In this document: piece after piece, positions 46,124-56,299 of the stretch
Numbering within the stretch: the stretch's first letter is position 1
Layout: each line of letters starts with the position of its first letter
Source: Hygrophila difformis
Lineage: Eukaryota > Streptophyta > Magnoliopsida > Lamiales > Acanthaceae
DNA: 64,000 nucleotides
Assembly: GCA_030278955.1 (NCBI GenBank)
Contig: JAOANR010000003.1
Location: forward strand, 57,467,628 to 57,531,627
Direction: 5' to 3'
Program-made: the position numbers and the translations under genes
Notes under the pieces: model-generated
What the model was told of the DNA's origin: nothing
The model's input: the letters and a program-made list of their open reading frames with translations, nothing else
Databases searched by the model: none

Positions 46124-46536
46124 TGAAATATTGAAAAAACAATTAAAAAACTTGTAAATTTTTTTAAGAAAAAAACAAAAACAAAAACAAAATAAATAAA
46201 TAAATAGTCAAGCGAAAAAAAATAAATAAATAAACTTAAAAGGGGCCCCTAAAAAATGGGGCCCTGTGCGAGCGCTCCATTCGCTCAAGCCGAAAGACGG
46301 CTCTGGATATTAGATAGAACAACAACTAAGCTTAAATGCCACCTTCACCTGCCTCTTTTTATTTATTTTTCTAAAAATTATTTCTTCAATTAAAAAGCTA
46401 CTCGATCGTACAGTACTTTTAAATTTATTCTGTTTCGACATACTATTTCTTCAAATTTTTTTTTTAAGTTTAGAGAATGATTTTGAAGGTAACCCGGACA
46501 AGAGTTTGTAGATTGTAACTTTCACTATCACTTTAA

Positions 46537-46796
46537 TACTTCCTCTGTATTTTAAAAATTGCTATGGACCCACCCAACACGCAATCCAATACATATTTTA
46601 AACCATTAATAACTCAAATTCGTTATAAGTAAAAATTCTAAAAGTTCGATATTTAAAAACTACATGACGAGATGAATCTAACAAGATCTCACTTGGCTAT
46701 ATTTTAACTTATATAACCATGATAAAACTTTAAGGCCTAGTATATGAGTGAACATTAGCAAAATGTCAAATGTAGCTAAAAAAAACGGAGGGAGTA
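46537..46796. mobile_element. Stowaway-like MITE
   Basis: TA-CTTCCTCTGTATTTTAAAAA and AAAAAAAACGGAGGGAG-TA are the ends. The body matches the 6388-6648 copy. Confidence 0.85.
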
Positions 46797-46815
46797 TTTT
46801 TTATTTAGCCTTGTA

Positions 46816-47391
46816 GGGCACGTTTGGAACACTGTACTGTATTATGGTGTATTGTATTATTTAATGTGGGTGCATTGTATTATGATGTATTGTATTAAAT
46901 TAATGTTATACATAGTGTTTGGTATTGATGTGATATTACATCATCATGTATTATATTTTAAATAACTTAATAAAATAATTTTTTTCTAATTTATTAATAA
47001 ATAATATACTTAAAATAAATTATTTTTAAAAATACTTAAATTAAAATAATTAATATAATAATAAATAATTTATTAAAAATATTATTTAAATAATTAAATT
47101 AAAACAATTAATATATTAATAAAGAATATATATAAAATAATATAAATATAATATCATAATATTTAATAGTTATGAGATGCATAAGGAAAAAAAGAAAAAC
47201 AAACATAACTACAAAATAATACACCATAAACCCACAATTCCACAAGGTATTAAATAATACATCAAACCCCTCATTAAAATAATACTTATACATGTCTTAA
47301 AACTCACCAAACATAGGATAGTATTATTTTAATACATAATGTTAATATCATACACCCTAATACATCCCAATACACCTTACCAAACATGCCC
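46816..47391. mobile_element. AT-rich MITE with GGGCACGTTTGG ends
   Basis: The left end GGGCACGTTTGGAACACTGT and the inverted right end GGGCATGTTTGGTAAGGTGT match. Both are followed by GTATT-rich repeats (TGTATTGTATTA, ATGTATTAGGG). A GTA triplet flanks both sides, too short to be decisive. No coding capacity is visible. Confidence 0.65.
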
Positions 47392-47636
47392 GTAGATCAT
47401 AGAAAATCATCCAAAGTCAGCTAGTTGAAATCAATAATTGCTATGTAGCCATTAGAAAAAAAAACGGAGGTAGTATTATTTTTTAAAATGTATCACAAGA
47501 GTGGGGATAAAATAAAACCCTTAAATATATAATATAAAATTTTATTAATAAAATCTTTCTATAAATAATTTTGCCCGTTTCACAAAGTAATTTTAAAATA
47601 GACTACTATCATTTTGTAGTTTTAAATATACTATAA

Positions 47637-47790
47637 TGTGGGGATGGGGACTTACTCCCCGACTCCCAACCTATGAGTTGGAGGTTCGATTCTCCATCCA
47701 ATTTTTTCTATACTTTATTCCCTTTGAATTTGTGTGGCATGAACTCCATCATCATTCCCTAGCCTGTATAGATTGTTCAACAAAAAAAAT
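47637..47790 (+). mobile_element. tRNA-derived SINE
   Basis: GGGGACTTACTCCCCGACTCCC, box B-like GAGGTTCGATTCTCC, then TCCCTTTGAATTTGTGTGGCATGAACTCC and an A tail at 47782-47789. Same family as 21947-22110. Confidence 0.7.
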
Positions 47791-47798
47791 ACCTAATA

Positions 47799-48138
47799 TA
47801 CTCTCTCTTTCCCATTTTACTTGTTTTGTTTGGCTTATGTGCACAATCCAATATATTTTTTCAATCGTTAATATCTCAAAATATATACAATGAAAAATTA
47901 TATGAAATATATATTAAAAAAATCTAATACACTTTTTCAATCGTTAAAATCTCATAATATATACAATGAAAAATTATGTAAAATATTTATTTAAAAATTA
48001 CATGGTCATACGATTCTAACAATACGAAACTCGACTATTTTTTTCACCAAATATATAGTTGCAATAAAATTGAGTCAAAGCTGAACAACGAACAGTGTCA
48101 AAAAGTTAAACCAGACACATTAACTGGGACGGAGGTTA
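47799..48138. mobile_element. Stowaway-like MITE with an internal tandem duplication
   Basis: TA-CTCTCTCTTTCCCATTTTAC and CTGGGACGGAGGT-TA are diverged inverted ends. A segment of about 75 bp (TTTTTCAATCGTTAATATCTC...) occurs twice in the middle (about 47858 and 47933), making this copy longer than its relatives. Confidence 0.7.
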
Positions 48139-48394
48139 TAAGACTTATCTTACACACTTTCTTTTCTTTCAATAAACATACAAATATAATTATTGTGATG
48201 AAATACTAACCCATTTCATTAAACTATTCCAAAAAAATAATGTAAAACAGATTTTCTTCTACAATCATGCAAAACATTTTTACTTTTTTTTTTTTTTTTT
48301 ATAGAATCGCATTGGGGTGATGATTCCTCATTACATTTTTTTTTCTTTTTTTTTTGTCTGAAGTCGAAACACTTTATTTATTTTTCCTCTTTCA

Positions 48395-48530
48395 AGTCGC
48401 AATCTCGTTTGGCGACTTTATTTTTTTTATATATATATTTCTTTTTTTTGCAAATCGTCATCTGAGGTGGCGATTTCTACTGTTCTTCCTATAAAATATT
48501 ATTATGTTTTAGTGATCGCAAATTGCGATG
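48395..48530. repeat. GGCGAC palindromic repeats, right block (inverted)
   Basis: AAGTCGCAATCTCGTTTGGCGACTT (about 48395-48419), ATCTGAGGTGGCGATTTCTACTGTT (about 48459-48484) and TTGCGATGGCGATTTC (about 48523-48538) are the reverse complement of motifs at 43547-44218, in reverse order. The two blocks may be the arms of one larger, older transposon holding all elements between them. Confidence 0.6.
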
Positions 48531-48539
48531 GCGATTTCA

Positions 48540-49180
48540 AGCTAGTTTAGGAAGACATTATTTTATATGTATTATTTGAATAATTAATTAAGCCGTAGCA
48601 AACAACCAAAGCATCCGCTGCCAATGCCCTTTGGATGAAATCCGTCGGAAAAGCCCACTTGGTGTAAAACTCTTCCTCCTCCACGCTTTGCCAACCCGTC
48701 GGCCACCTTGTTTCCCTTCTCATCTCCAAACATGCATCCAATTAATACATTCCTCCAGCCCATTCTACGATATCTCCCGAATGCGTTCCACTATCGCTGC
48801 ATAATTAAGGATGGAGTCTGTTTGGGGTTCTGATAGCAGCTATCAAATGGCACCACCTTGGGAGTCCAAGTACTAGCTAGCATAAGGTGACTTTCTTTTC
48901 CCCAGATTCAAAGGAGAGCTTCCAGTCCCATAGCCACCGCCGCCGCATACAAGATAGAAGTAGTCTTCCCCCAAAAAACCACGCACACCCCCCGCGGGCC
49001 CTGTGATCCATTGTCCCCGCCGCCCCCGGCCCCTCCTTTCGGAAACCAAACCCAACCCTGACCACCTCCCCAAAGTACTCTCTATACAGCTGCTGGCGTC
49101 TGAGTGAAGTATGGTCCCCATTAATTTTTGCATTGCTATCATCGATCATTCCATCCAGTGATATGAACCATCTTCCCAAT
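48540..49180 (-). pseudogene. Decayed RNase H-like (reverse-transcriptase-like) fragment
   Basis: On the minus strand, fragments in different frames resemble the plant RVT_3/RNase H domain found in LINEs and in host genes: a KINGD-like start with LHSDASSC near 49120, AAAVAMG near 48940, NKVADGLAKRG near 48690, and the end FPTDFIQRALAADALVVCY near 48610. At least two frame changes and a stop lie between them. The domain normally degrades RNA in RNA-DNA hybrids. The reverse transcriptase part is not visible, so whether it comes from a LINE is uncertain. Confidence 0.5.
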
Positions 49181-50470
49181 ATATCCCCCTAATTAAGCTA
49201 CAGCTAGCAGAACATGCGTGCCCTTCTACCACTTTCCTCTATTTCAATAGCTTCGATGTTCTGCTGCCTCCCTGGGGATCCTCTCACAGTGTCCAAAGGG
49301 ATCTGAAAAGTTAGTTGAGCCCTTTCCAGATACGTACTGTATTTGGTCCAATTACGTACAGTAGTAGAAAAATGCTCTGACCCCAACTTTCCGGGCATTC
49401 ATTCTCCACAGAGGGAACAAATTAAAAAGGGGATTAGATAGAGGCCGCCATATTCCTTTTCTTTTGAAACGGCGGCGGCTATTCTCCACAGATTGGTCAT
49501 TAATTATTAAAGATAAAATAAAACAAAACCTATTAGCTAGAATATACTCCGCTTAACCATAAGTACTTTATGCATACAACAGAAGCCAAGTAATATCAAG
49601 ATTATTAAAGTAGTACCTCAAACAAAACCTGTTTAGTATATTTTTATTTTATGATGACGACGACTATATATCTTCTTATGCGTTCGACTCTTAAATTAAT
49701 ACATTTATATATCATTTAAAAATAGGATATAAACAATTGCTTGCTTATATATTAATCATTTTAGAAATAAATTAGTTATAACGTGAAATGAATTAATAAT
49801 TTCACTATATTAAAAATGTTCTTTATTATTATTTCTAAACAAATATGAATCACGAATGAGGGAGTAACAAACAATTCCAGATTACATTTCTCTATATTTT
49901 CAACATTAGTTGGTTAATGTTGGAATTATCTGTCGACCAATTTATAGGTCCAAGGGAAACACTTGGTATATATTTTTATGCAATGTTCTTTAATAACCTT
50001 TCTGCTGTAGTGTTGAATGAAACAAAGTGAAGCTTTATTATCTCCTCTATGCAATGGGTTAAAGTAAATATAAGTACTACATATTAAATACCCTCTGTGG
50101 CTATAAATGAGATTCATGACCCTTGGACTTTAGCCGAGTGCAATTGATTCAAACAATATAATACGGAGTATAATTTAAACAAACAAACAAAATATTGAAA
50201 GATGAGTGAAATCAACATATATGAGTTATGACTACTAAATAATCATTATGACATTGAACGTTCATAAATCATGTCTAGAAAACAGAGGAATTGCAAAATG
50301 ATTATCACCACCACTATAAAATCATACTACTATCGAAAAATCAGAGAAAAATGCAGAATAATTATCAACCACTACAAAAAAAATAAGAGGCCCTCCTTCA
50401 TAGCCTCGAATTCAATTGAAAAACTAAAAAATCCTTGGTAGTATTTGTTGGAAATATTAACTCCCTTTCC
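49181..50470. other. AT-rich intergenic DNA
   Basis: No recognised gene. A minus-strand frame (49398-49204) has no family resemblance and no support. The end nearest the F-box gene should contain its 3' UTR. Confidence 0.4.
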
Positions 50471-51577
50471 TCATGTAAAGCCGAATAGAGTACTATGAAA
50501 TGGAATGATGGGTCTCGAAACTACAATTTTAGGATCTGTTTTCATTCCAGTAGAAGTTTGCTGTGTGGAGTTATAAAGCTGAAGGTCCTCAGTGTACTCC
50601 TGGGTGGGCACTACTTTAAGTAAAATCTCATTTTCATTTTTTAGATACACTGGACGTATCCACCTCAAGTCATCAATTTTTGGCCAATACAAATGGAGCT
50701 TCTTCCAGGAATACTGGCCACCATCAATTTTCAATTGAAATGTTTCTTGCCGGGACGCTCCCCGGAAAATCATATGCAAGCATATGTGGTTTCCCATTGA
50801 AATAAAACTCATTTCATTAACCTCTCCATAGTCATGTTGTACTGGCTTAGGCAACGTTTTGAACTTTTCTTCTCTTGAATCAAAACATACTATTTCAATG
50901 TCTCCAAAAGCAAAATCCTCGGGGAACGACGATGATGCAATCCAGAAGAAATCACCATTCAGAGATGAGGCTCCTCCTTTATAAGGTGAAAAATCATCTG
51001 GGTCTTCCATGATGCATTCATTGACCTCCTTCATCTCAGTCCAATGGTTATTCATACAGTCAAAAACTGCATATTTGATCATATCAGAAATGACCACTTT
51101 ACAACTTGCTGCTGATGGATCATAACAGAGGCCACAGAAGGCATCTTCATAATCGAATGAATTTTCGTATGGGCACTGAAAATTTATACATGATCCGGTT
51201 GATGGATTCCAAACTTCGTACATCATTTTTTCTCCTGGACGACCACAAGTTGAAGTTGAGAGTATCAAGCCATTACAACAACATAAATTACGGCACCTAA
51301 ATGAACTTTCTGATGGATAGGCTATTGATAATCTCTGGACTTCTTGACCCTTGATTTGGATCAAATGACCCCTTTTATGATTTTTAGATATGCTTGGAAT
51401 CCAAAAAATATTGTGGGTAGAGCTCTTGATATATTTGTGATAAGCCACATGAAATTGGTGGCTAGTGATGGTGCTAGCCCATGAGTTGGAGACAGTAGTA
51501 AACCTAAGGAGTGACTTGATAGGGAGTCGTAAGAGAATGTTTTCAGTCAACTCATCCGTAGGTAGATTTCCGTCCAT
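50471..51577 (-). CDS. F-box protein with F-box-associated domain
   Basis: A 368-aa product in one coding exon. I start it at ATG 51577 (MDGNLPTDEL), nine codons inside the longest frame, because a good splice acceptor (TTGCTTGCAG) ends 3 bp before it, so the upstream codons are probably intron. The F-box is at residues 3-45 (LPTDELTENILLRLPIKSLLRFTTVSNSW). The rest is an F-box-associated, beta-propeller-like region with LCCCNGLI, YEVWNPSTG, FCGLCYDPSAASCKVV and CFDSREEKF. Such proteins are substrate receptors of SCF ubiquitin ligases, binding SKP1 via the F-box. The target cannot be told from sequence. No break is seen. The family is very large in plants, so no symbol is given. Confidence 0.88.
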   Translation of the reverse strand: MDGNLPTDELTENILLRLPIKSLLRFTTVSNSWASTITSHQFHVAYHKYIKSSTHNIFWIPSISKNHKRGHLIQIKGQEVQRLSIAYPSESSFRCRNLCCCNGLILSTSTCGRPGEKMMYEVWNPSTGSCINFQCPYENSFDYEDAFCGLCYDPSAASCKVVISDMIKYAVFDCMNNHWTEMKEVNECIMEDPDDFSPYKGGASSLNGDFFWIASSSFPEDFAFGDIEIVCFDSREEKFKTLPKPVQHDYGEVNEMSFISMGNHICLHMIFRGASRQETFQLKIDGGQYSWKKLHLYWPKIDDLRWIRPVYLKNENEILLKVVPTQEYTEDLQLYNSTQQTSTGMKTDPKIVVSRPIIPFHSTLFGFT

Positions 51578-52174
51578 ACCTGCAAGCAAGAACAAGAACA
51601 ACAAATTAATTAATTAATCCAGGTATATATACAAACCAGCAAAATTGGATCCGCCCCTGTTTGCCTGCCAACCTAAAAAGTAAAAGCTTTGAACATTTGA
51701 GGAACACGTTGATTCTTCTAATATTGAGATGGCAAATCAGAGATAATTAGCAAAGATGGAAACTTGAATTGAATTGAACACATTATCTGCGAAGGCCACG
51801 CAAATTAAATAATATCTTGTGAATTGTTATCATGATCACTCATCAGGAATCAATTGAACGAATGAATATACTGTCTGCAAATCAAAGTAGCATGGAAATA
51901 ACTCCAAAGCCCCCATCTAACTTCATTCAAAGTATGCATCTGTTAGTTCAAAACAAATACTAATAGTTATGAGAGAAGAATAAAAAGCTTGGATTTCTTT
52001 CCAAAGAAAATAAAAGCCCAATCGACGAACAACCAAGAAGCAATAATCCACTCCACCATTGGAAAAAAAAAAAAAAACACTGGATGGGGGAGCAGTTGTA
52101 TAAAACTCTTGGAGCTATATTTTAAGACCAGAAAGAGAAATCATTGATTGCCGACTACATACATACCTAACCTC
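51578..52174 (-). other. Upstream/leader region of the F-box gene, next to the Sirevirus
   Basis: An acceptor at 51580-51582 (minus strand) implies a 5' UTR intron. On the minus strand TTAG-GTATGT at about 52169-52164 is a possible donor, only a few bases from the Sirevirus LTR. If that is the donor, the leader exon was cut by, or lies beyond, the retrotransposon. No other coding frame is visible. Confidence 0.4.
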
Positions 52175-53146
52175 TGTTGAGTCAAAGTTTTGATGGAAGT
52201 TCACAGCCGATGTTTGAACACGCTTGAAGAACATACACAACTCCAGTCGAACATGTGCACGGAAGATCTTTCCTTTGGAGACTGGAATTGGCCCAACGGA
52301 TCTTTCCTAATCAGAAGGGAAAATACTAATGTTTGATTGCAGGAAATCCTTCTGAATTAGAGAAAGATCAGTCAGCCAGAATTTGGGGCTAATCACAACG
52401 GCTCTTTCCCCATTTAGCAACATGCCGTTTGAAGTGACAGAGCTCACTGGATAAGAAGGGTTTGGAGGGATAATTCAAACACTTCTCTGGACCTACATTC
52501 TGAAATTACTCTGAAATCTCTCTAGAGCTCTCGGAAACAATTGGAGAAGTGTTCTCGATCTTCAGCCTTGTGCACACAAGAAATCCATCTACTGCTGGAA
52601 GATCGACCAAGCCTCGAGCACTGTTGTTGATTACTATCTATTCTCTGTTCAGTTCTGAATCGGAGATCCATCAAGGATAGTGCTTGAGGTGAAACAGGAG
52701 GAATCACCATATTCTATTCACTCATTCATCGAAGGAGGTGTGCCTCACAGGTTACTTCAGGGGAAACTCAAAGTGGTTGCTTTGGGGAGTTGAAATAGGT
52801 GGGAAGCCTACACCAGATCCGGAGAAGGAAGCTGGTCATCACGACTATCTGCCTGAAGTTTGGAGTGAAGGCTGTCAAAGTTATTTCATCTATTGTGTGT
52901 GGTTGTAAGCCATTGTTGATAACACATAGTGAAATAATCTCCTGGATTGGTATCCCCCAGACGTAGGCCGAAGGCCGAACTGGGTCAACAACTCGTGTGT
53001 TGTTTATTTACTTTGTGCTTGTTTTATTCCGCTGTGCATTTTATTACACTCGATACAGTAATCTGTTTGTTCATTGGTGGTGTTCAGACACTTTCAGTGA
53101 ACCACTGCACAAAGTTACTCACTTGCTTAATCCAGTGGACCTAACA
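52175..53146 (+). repeat. Sirevirus 5' LTR
   Basis: The 972-bp LTR runs from TGTTGAGTCAAAG to GGACCTAACA. Its first 82 bases recur at 61594-61675, which fixes the start. The primer site 2 bp downstream fixes the end. Confidence 0.85.
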
Positions 53147-53148
53147 AG

Positions 53149-53161
53149 TGGTATCAGAGCC
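53149..53161 (+). promoter_or_regulatory. Primer-binding site, initiator tRNA-Met
   Basis: TGGTATCAGAGCC is the standard 13-nt initiator-Met primer site of Ty1/copia elements, here 33 nt before the gag ATG. Confidence 0.9.
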
Positions 53162-53193
53162 ACACTCTTGCGAGAGAGATCTGTTGAAGCAAG

Positions 53194-55452
53194 ATGAGTC
53201 AAAGGTGGAACTACACCCAGCCCCCTCTTCTAGATGGCACCAACTTTGCCTTCTGGAAGAACAAGATGCGATCCTTTCTGATGTCCATAGATGATCTGGC
53301 ATGGAATGCTGTTTTGGTCAAATATGTTGCTCCCAGTGTTACCAAGGATGGTGTGACCACTCCCAAAGACATGAATGACTGGATCAAGGAAGAAAAGGGT
53401 CTGTCGAACATGAACTCAAAGGCACTGCATGCCCTCTTCAGTGCTGTGTCAGATGACCAATACTTCCTTATCTCCAACTGCACTACTGCATATGAAGCCT
53501 GGGAGATCTTGGTAAACTCTTATGAGGGTACCACATCAGTAAGGAGATCTAAACTCATTTCTTTAGATGCTGAATTTCATAGAATGTGTATGGATGAGCA
53601 TGAGACTGTTAATATCTTATTTGGCAGAATTCGAACTCTAACCAACCAAGCTCAACAGCTTGGGAAAACTTACTCGAATGAGGAGATTGTGACTAAGATT
53701 GTAGGTACATTTCCGGAGAGGTTCTACCCCAAGATTGCTGCCCTAGAGCTTCAAGCAAACTTTGCAACTATGAGTGTTGATGAACTTATGGGAATCCTAC
53801 AGTCTTGGGAAATGACTCACTGCAAGAAGTTCAAAGGAAAATCCACAGCTTTCAAGGTGGAAACTAAACCTCCGAGCTCATCCTCTGGCAAGGAATCAAG
53901 TCCAATCCATGATGCTGATTCTGAGGATCTGGATGAAGAAGACTTGGCACTGCTAACCAAGAAATTGGCTCGTTTCCTCAGAGATAAGAAAACCAAGCAG
54001 TTTGGAAGCAAAAGGGGTGGCAACTCTTCTAGCAAAGGGTCAGAGAGAAGGAGGTCTGAGAAACCTGTCAAGAAACACTCCAAGGAATCCTCAGAACCCA
54101 AAGGTCCTCAATGCTTCGAATGCAAAGGTTTTGGTCATGTGAGAGCTGATTGTGCTAATCTCAGAAGCAAGTCTCCTGAAGTCAAGAAGAACTACTGTGC
54201 CACGTTCAGTGATGAGGATTTTGTGGAATCCAGTGATGATGAAGGAGGAGATGGAGTTGCCTTCGTAGGGTCATGGGATTCAGAGTCTGAGTCTGAATCA
54301 GTATCTGCCTCAGGTAATTCTTCATCTCATGTCAATACTATTATTACTGATGAAGCTTCTGTCTCTCCTTTCAGGGATTATGACCTTGAAATTGAAACTC
54401 TTGGGAACATGTATGATGAGGCCAATTTCAGACTGGAACAAACCTGTGATGAACTGGATGGAGCTCTTCTCGACCTTGTGGTAAGCAGACAGGAGATCAC
54501 CTTTCTCAACAATGAACTGGATGAGTTGGTAGCCAAATATTATGTACAAGGAGAAGAAGCAAGGAAATACCTTCAGGAACTCAACACCTACAAGGATGAA
54601 CACTTTACTCAATGGAGACAACTCAAGGATGCTGAGAATAGACGAGATGAACTGGAATACCCAGTTGCTTATCTGGAACCTTCTCACAGGGACCTATCTG
54701 TTACTGTGGATGAGTTAGCAGTCCAAGCTGGTGAACTCATGACTTCTAAAAGGGAACTTACTGAGCAAGTGGAGCAGCTCAGTGCTGAGAGAGATAACTT
54801 CCAACAAGAAGTGATCGGACTGTCTGAGAAGGTTCACAATCTCACTACAGTCAATGGAGCACTCGTTGATCAAGTCACAGATCTCACCTGTCAGAAGGAT
54901 GATCTTCAACATCAAGTGACTGAGTTAACAAGTCAAGTCGAGGAACTTTCTGCTAAGGTCACAAAGTCAGAAGAATTAACCAGCAGATTAAACAAAGGGA
55001 AGGATGTACTTCAAGAAATCATTGCTGCCTCTAAGTCCCATGGAGATAGGAGAGGAATTGGTTATGTGAAAGGTTGCACTTCTTCCACTCAAAGGGTCTT
55101 TGTCAAAGAAGGAAGCAGCTCATCTGATGTATCTAAGGATGAAAGGAGCTCTTCTGACAACTCAACCAAAGGAGCCAGCTCCAGCAGGACACCCAAGAGG
55201 AGGAAGAGCAAGAGGCACACTCCTGAAGGAGACCTTCTGAAATGTGATTACTGCAGGTCCTTTGGACACATGACAAAGGCATGTAGGCTACTTGCAAGAG
55301 ATGCCTTGTCTGGACGACCTATGTTCTGGCCAAATGAGAACTTAAAAAAAAATTTTTGCCAGAAGAGAATGGAGAGCCAAATGGAAGATGGTATGCAATG
55401 TGGCTTTCCACACTGCCTCCAAGTCTGGAAAGAAGTCATGTTGGTACTTTGA
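53194..55452 (+). pseudogene. Sirevirus gag (coiled-coil type), frameshifted into pol
   Basis: The 752-codon frame starts at ATG 53194 (MSQRWNYTQPPLLDG). The first 220 residues are a copia gag domain (LDGTNFAFWKNKMRSFL; VNILFGRIRTLTNQ). The first knuckle is CFECKGFGHVRADC (about 307-320). A Glu/Ser-rich acidic stretch and a long heptad-rich coiled coil (about 420-620, LTEQVEQLSAERDNFQ) follow, then a second knuckle CDYCRSFGHMTKAC (about 684-697). The proper frame continues only to about 55345, where A9T5 (AAAAAAAAATTTTT) causes a shift. The last 35 or so codons to 55452 are read out of frame. Gag forms the particle, and coiled coils are a Sirevirus speciality. Confidence 0.88.
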
Positions 55453-56299
55453 CAGTGGGTGCTCAAGGCATATGACCGGGTCAAGAGAACTACTTACCAA
55501 CTACCAAGAGATCAATGGAGGTCATGTTGTCTTTGGTGATGGCATGAAAGGGAAAGTCATTGGAATGGGGTCCATTGCTGAAGAAGGCTTTCCAGCTCTT
55601 GAGACAGTCTACCTTGTGGATGGGCTGTGTGCTAATCTTATCAGCATCAGTCACCTCTGTGACAACAAGCTCAAGGTGGTCTTTGATGATGAATGCTGTG
55701 AAGTGCTCAATGCCAAGAAGAAGTGCATCTTCAAAGGTTACAGGTCAAAGAATGATTGCTATATGTTGTCACAATCTTGTTTGTTTGCTAACAGTGCAGG
55801 TTCCTCTGTAACTCAACTGTGGCATGAGAGGCTAGGTCATTTGAACTTCAGAGATCTTATTAGACTAAGCAGGAAAGAAAGTGTGAAGGGTTTGCCCAAA
55901 CTAAAGAGGGATGACGCTGTCACTTGTAGTGACTGCATAAAGAACAAGCAATACAGGACTTCCCATCAATCCATTGAGCAGTCGGGTTCAGTCCGATGCC
56001 TTGAACTCATTCACATGGATCTTTTTGGTCCTACAGAGGTCAAAAGTCTTGGTGGTAAGCAATACGTTTTGGTATGTGTTGATGATTACTCTCGATATAC
56101 TTGGGTATCTTTTCTCAGGGAAAAGAGTGAGGCCCTCAAAGCCTTCGCCAAGCTGAGCAAACAGCTGATCACTGAAAAGGAATGCAAAATCAAAAGGATC
56201 AGAAGTGACCATGGAGGAGAATTTGAGAGTCATGCATTTGAGGAGTTCTGCAGTGAACTTGGAATCAAACATGAATTCTCTGCTCCAAGAACACCTTAA
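55346..56299 (+). pseudogene. Sirevirus pol, first part: protease and integrase N-half
   Basis: The pol frame is +1 relative to gag and is readable from just after the A/T run at about 55345. Protease active site: WYFDSGCSRHMTG (about 55441-55479). GAG-pre-integrase: LWHERLGHLNFRDL (about 55820). Integrase zinc region CSDCIKNK, first catalytic Asp in HMDLFGPT (about 56013) and second in RSDHGGEF (about 56209). A TAA stop at 56297-56299 then ends translation. Confidence 0.88.

Larger units (their letters stand above)
44338..46305. mobile_element. hAT-type transposon hosting nested elements
   Basis: An exact 8-bp target duplication GATATTAG lies at 44330-44337 and 46306-46313. The ends are CAGGGCCGTCTCG and, inverted, CAGAGCCGTCTTTCG. 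Subterminal AAGGGCCCCT and AGGGGCCCCT also pair. There is no transposase. A foldback element (44776-45794) and a Stowaway (45861-46123) are inserted inside it. Confidence 0.9.
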
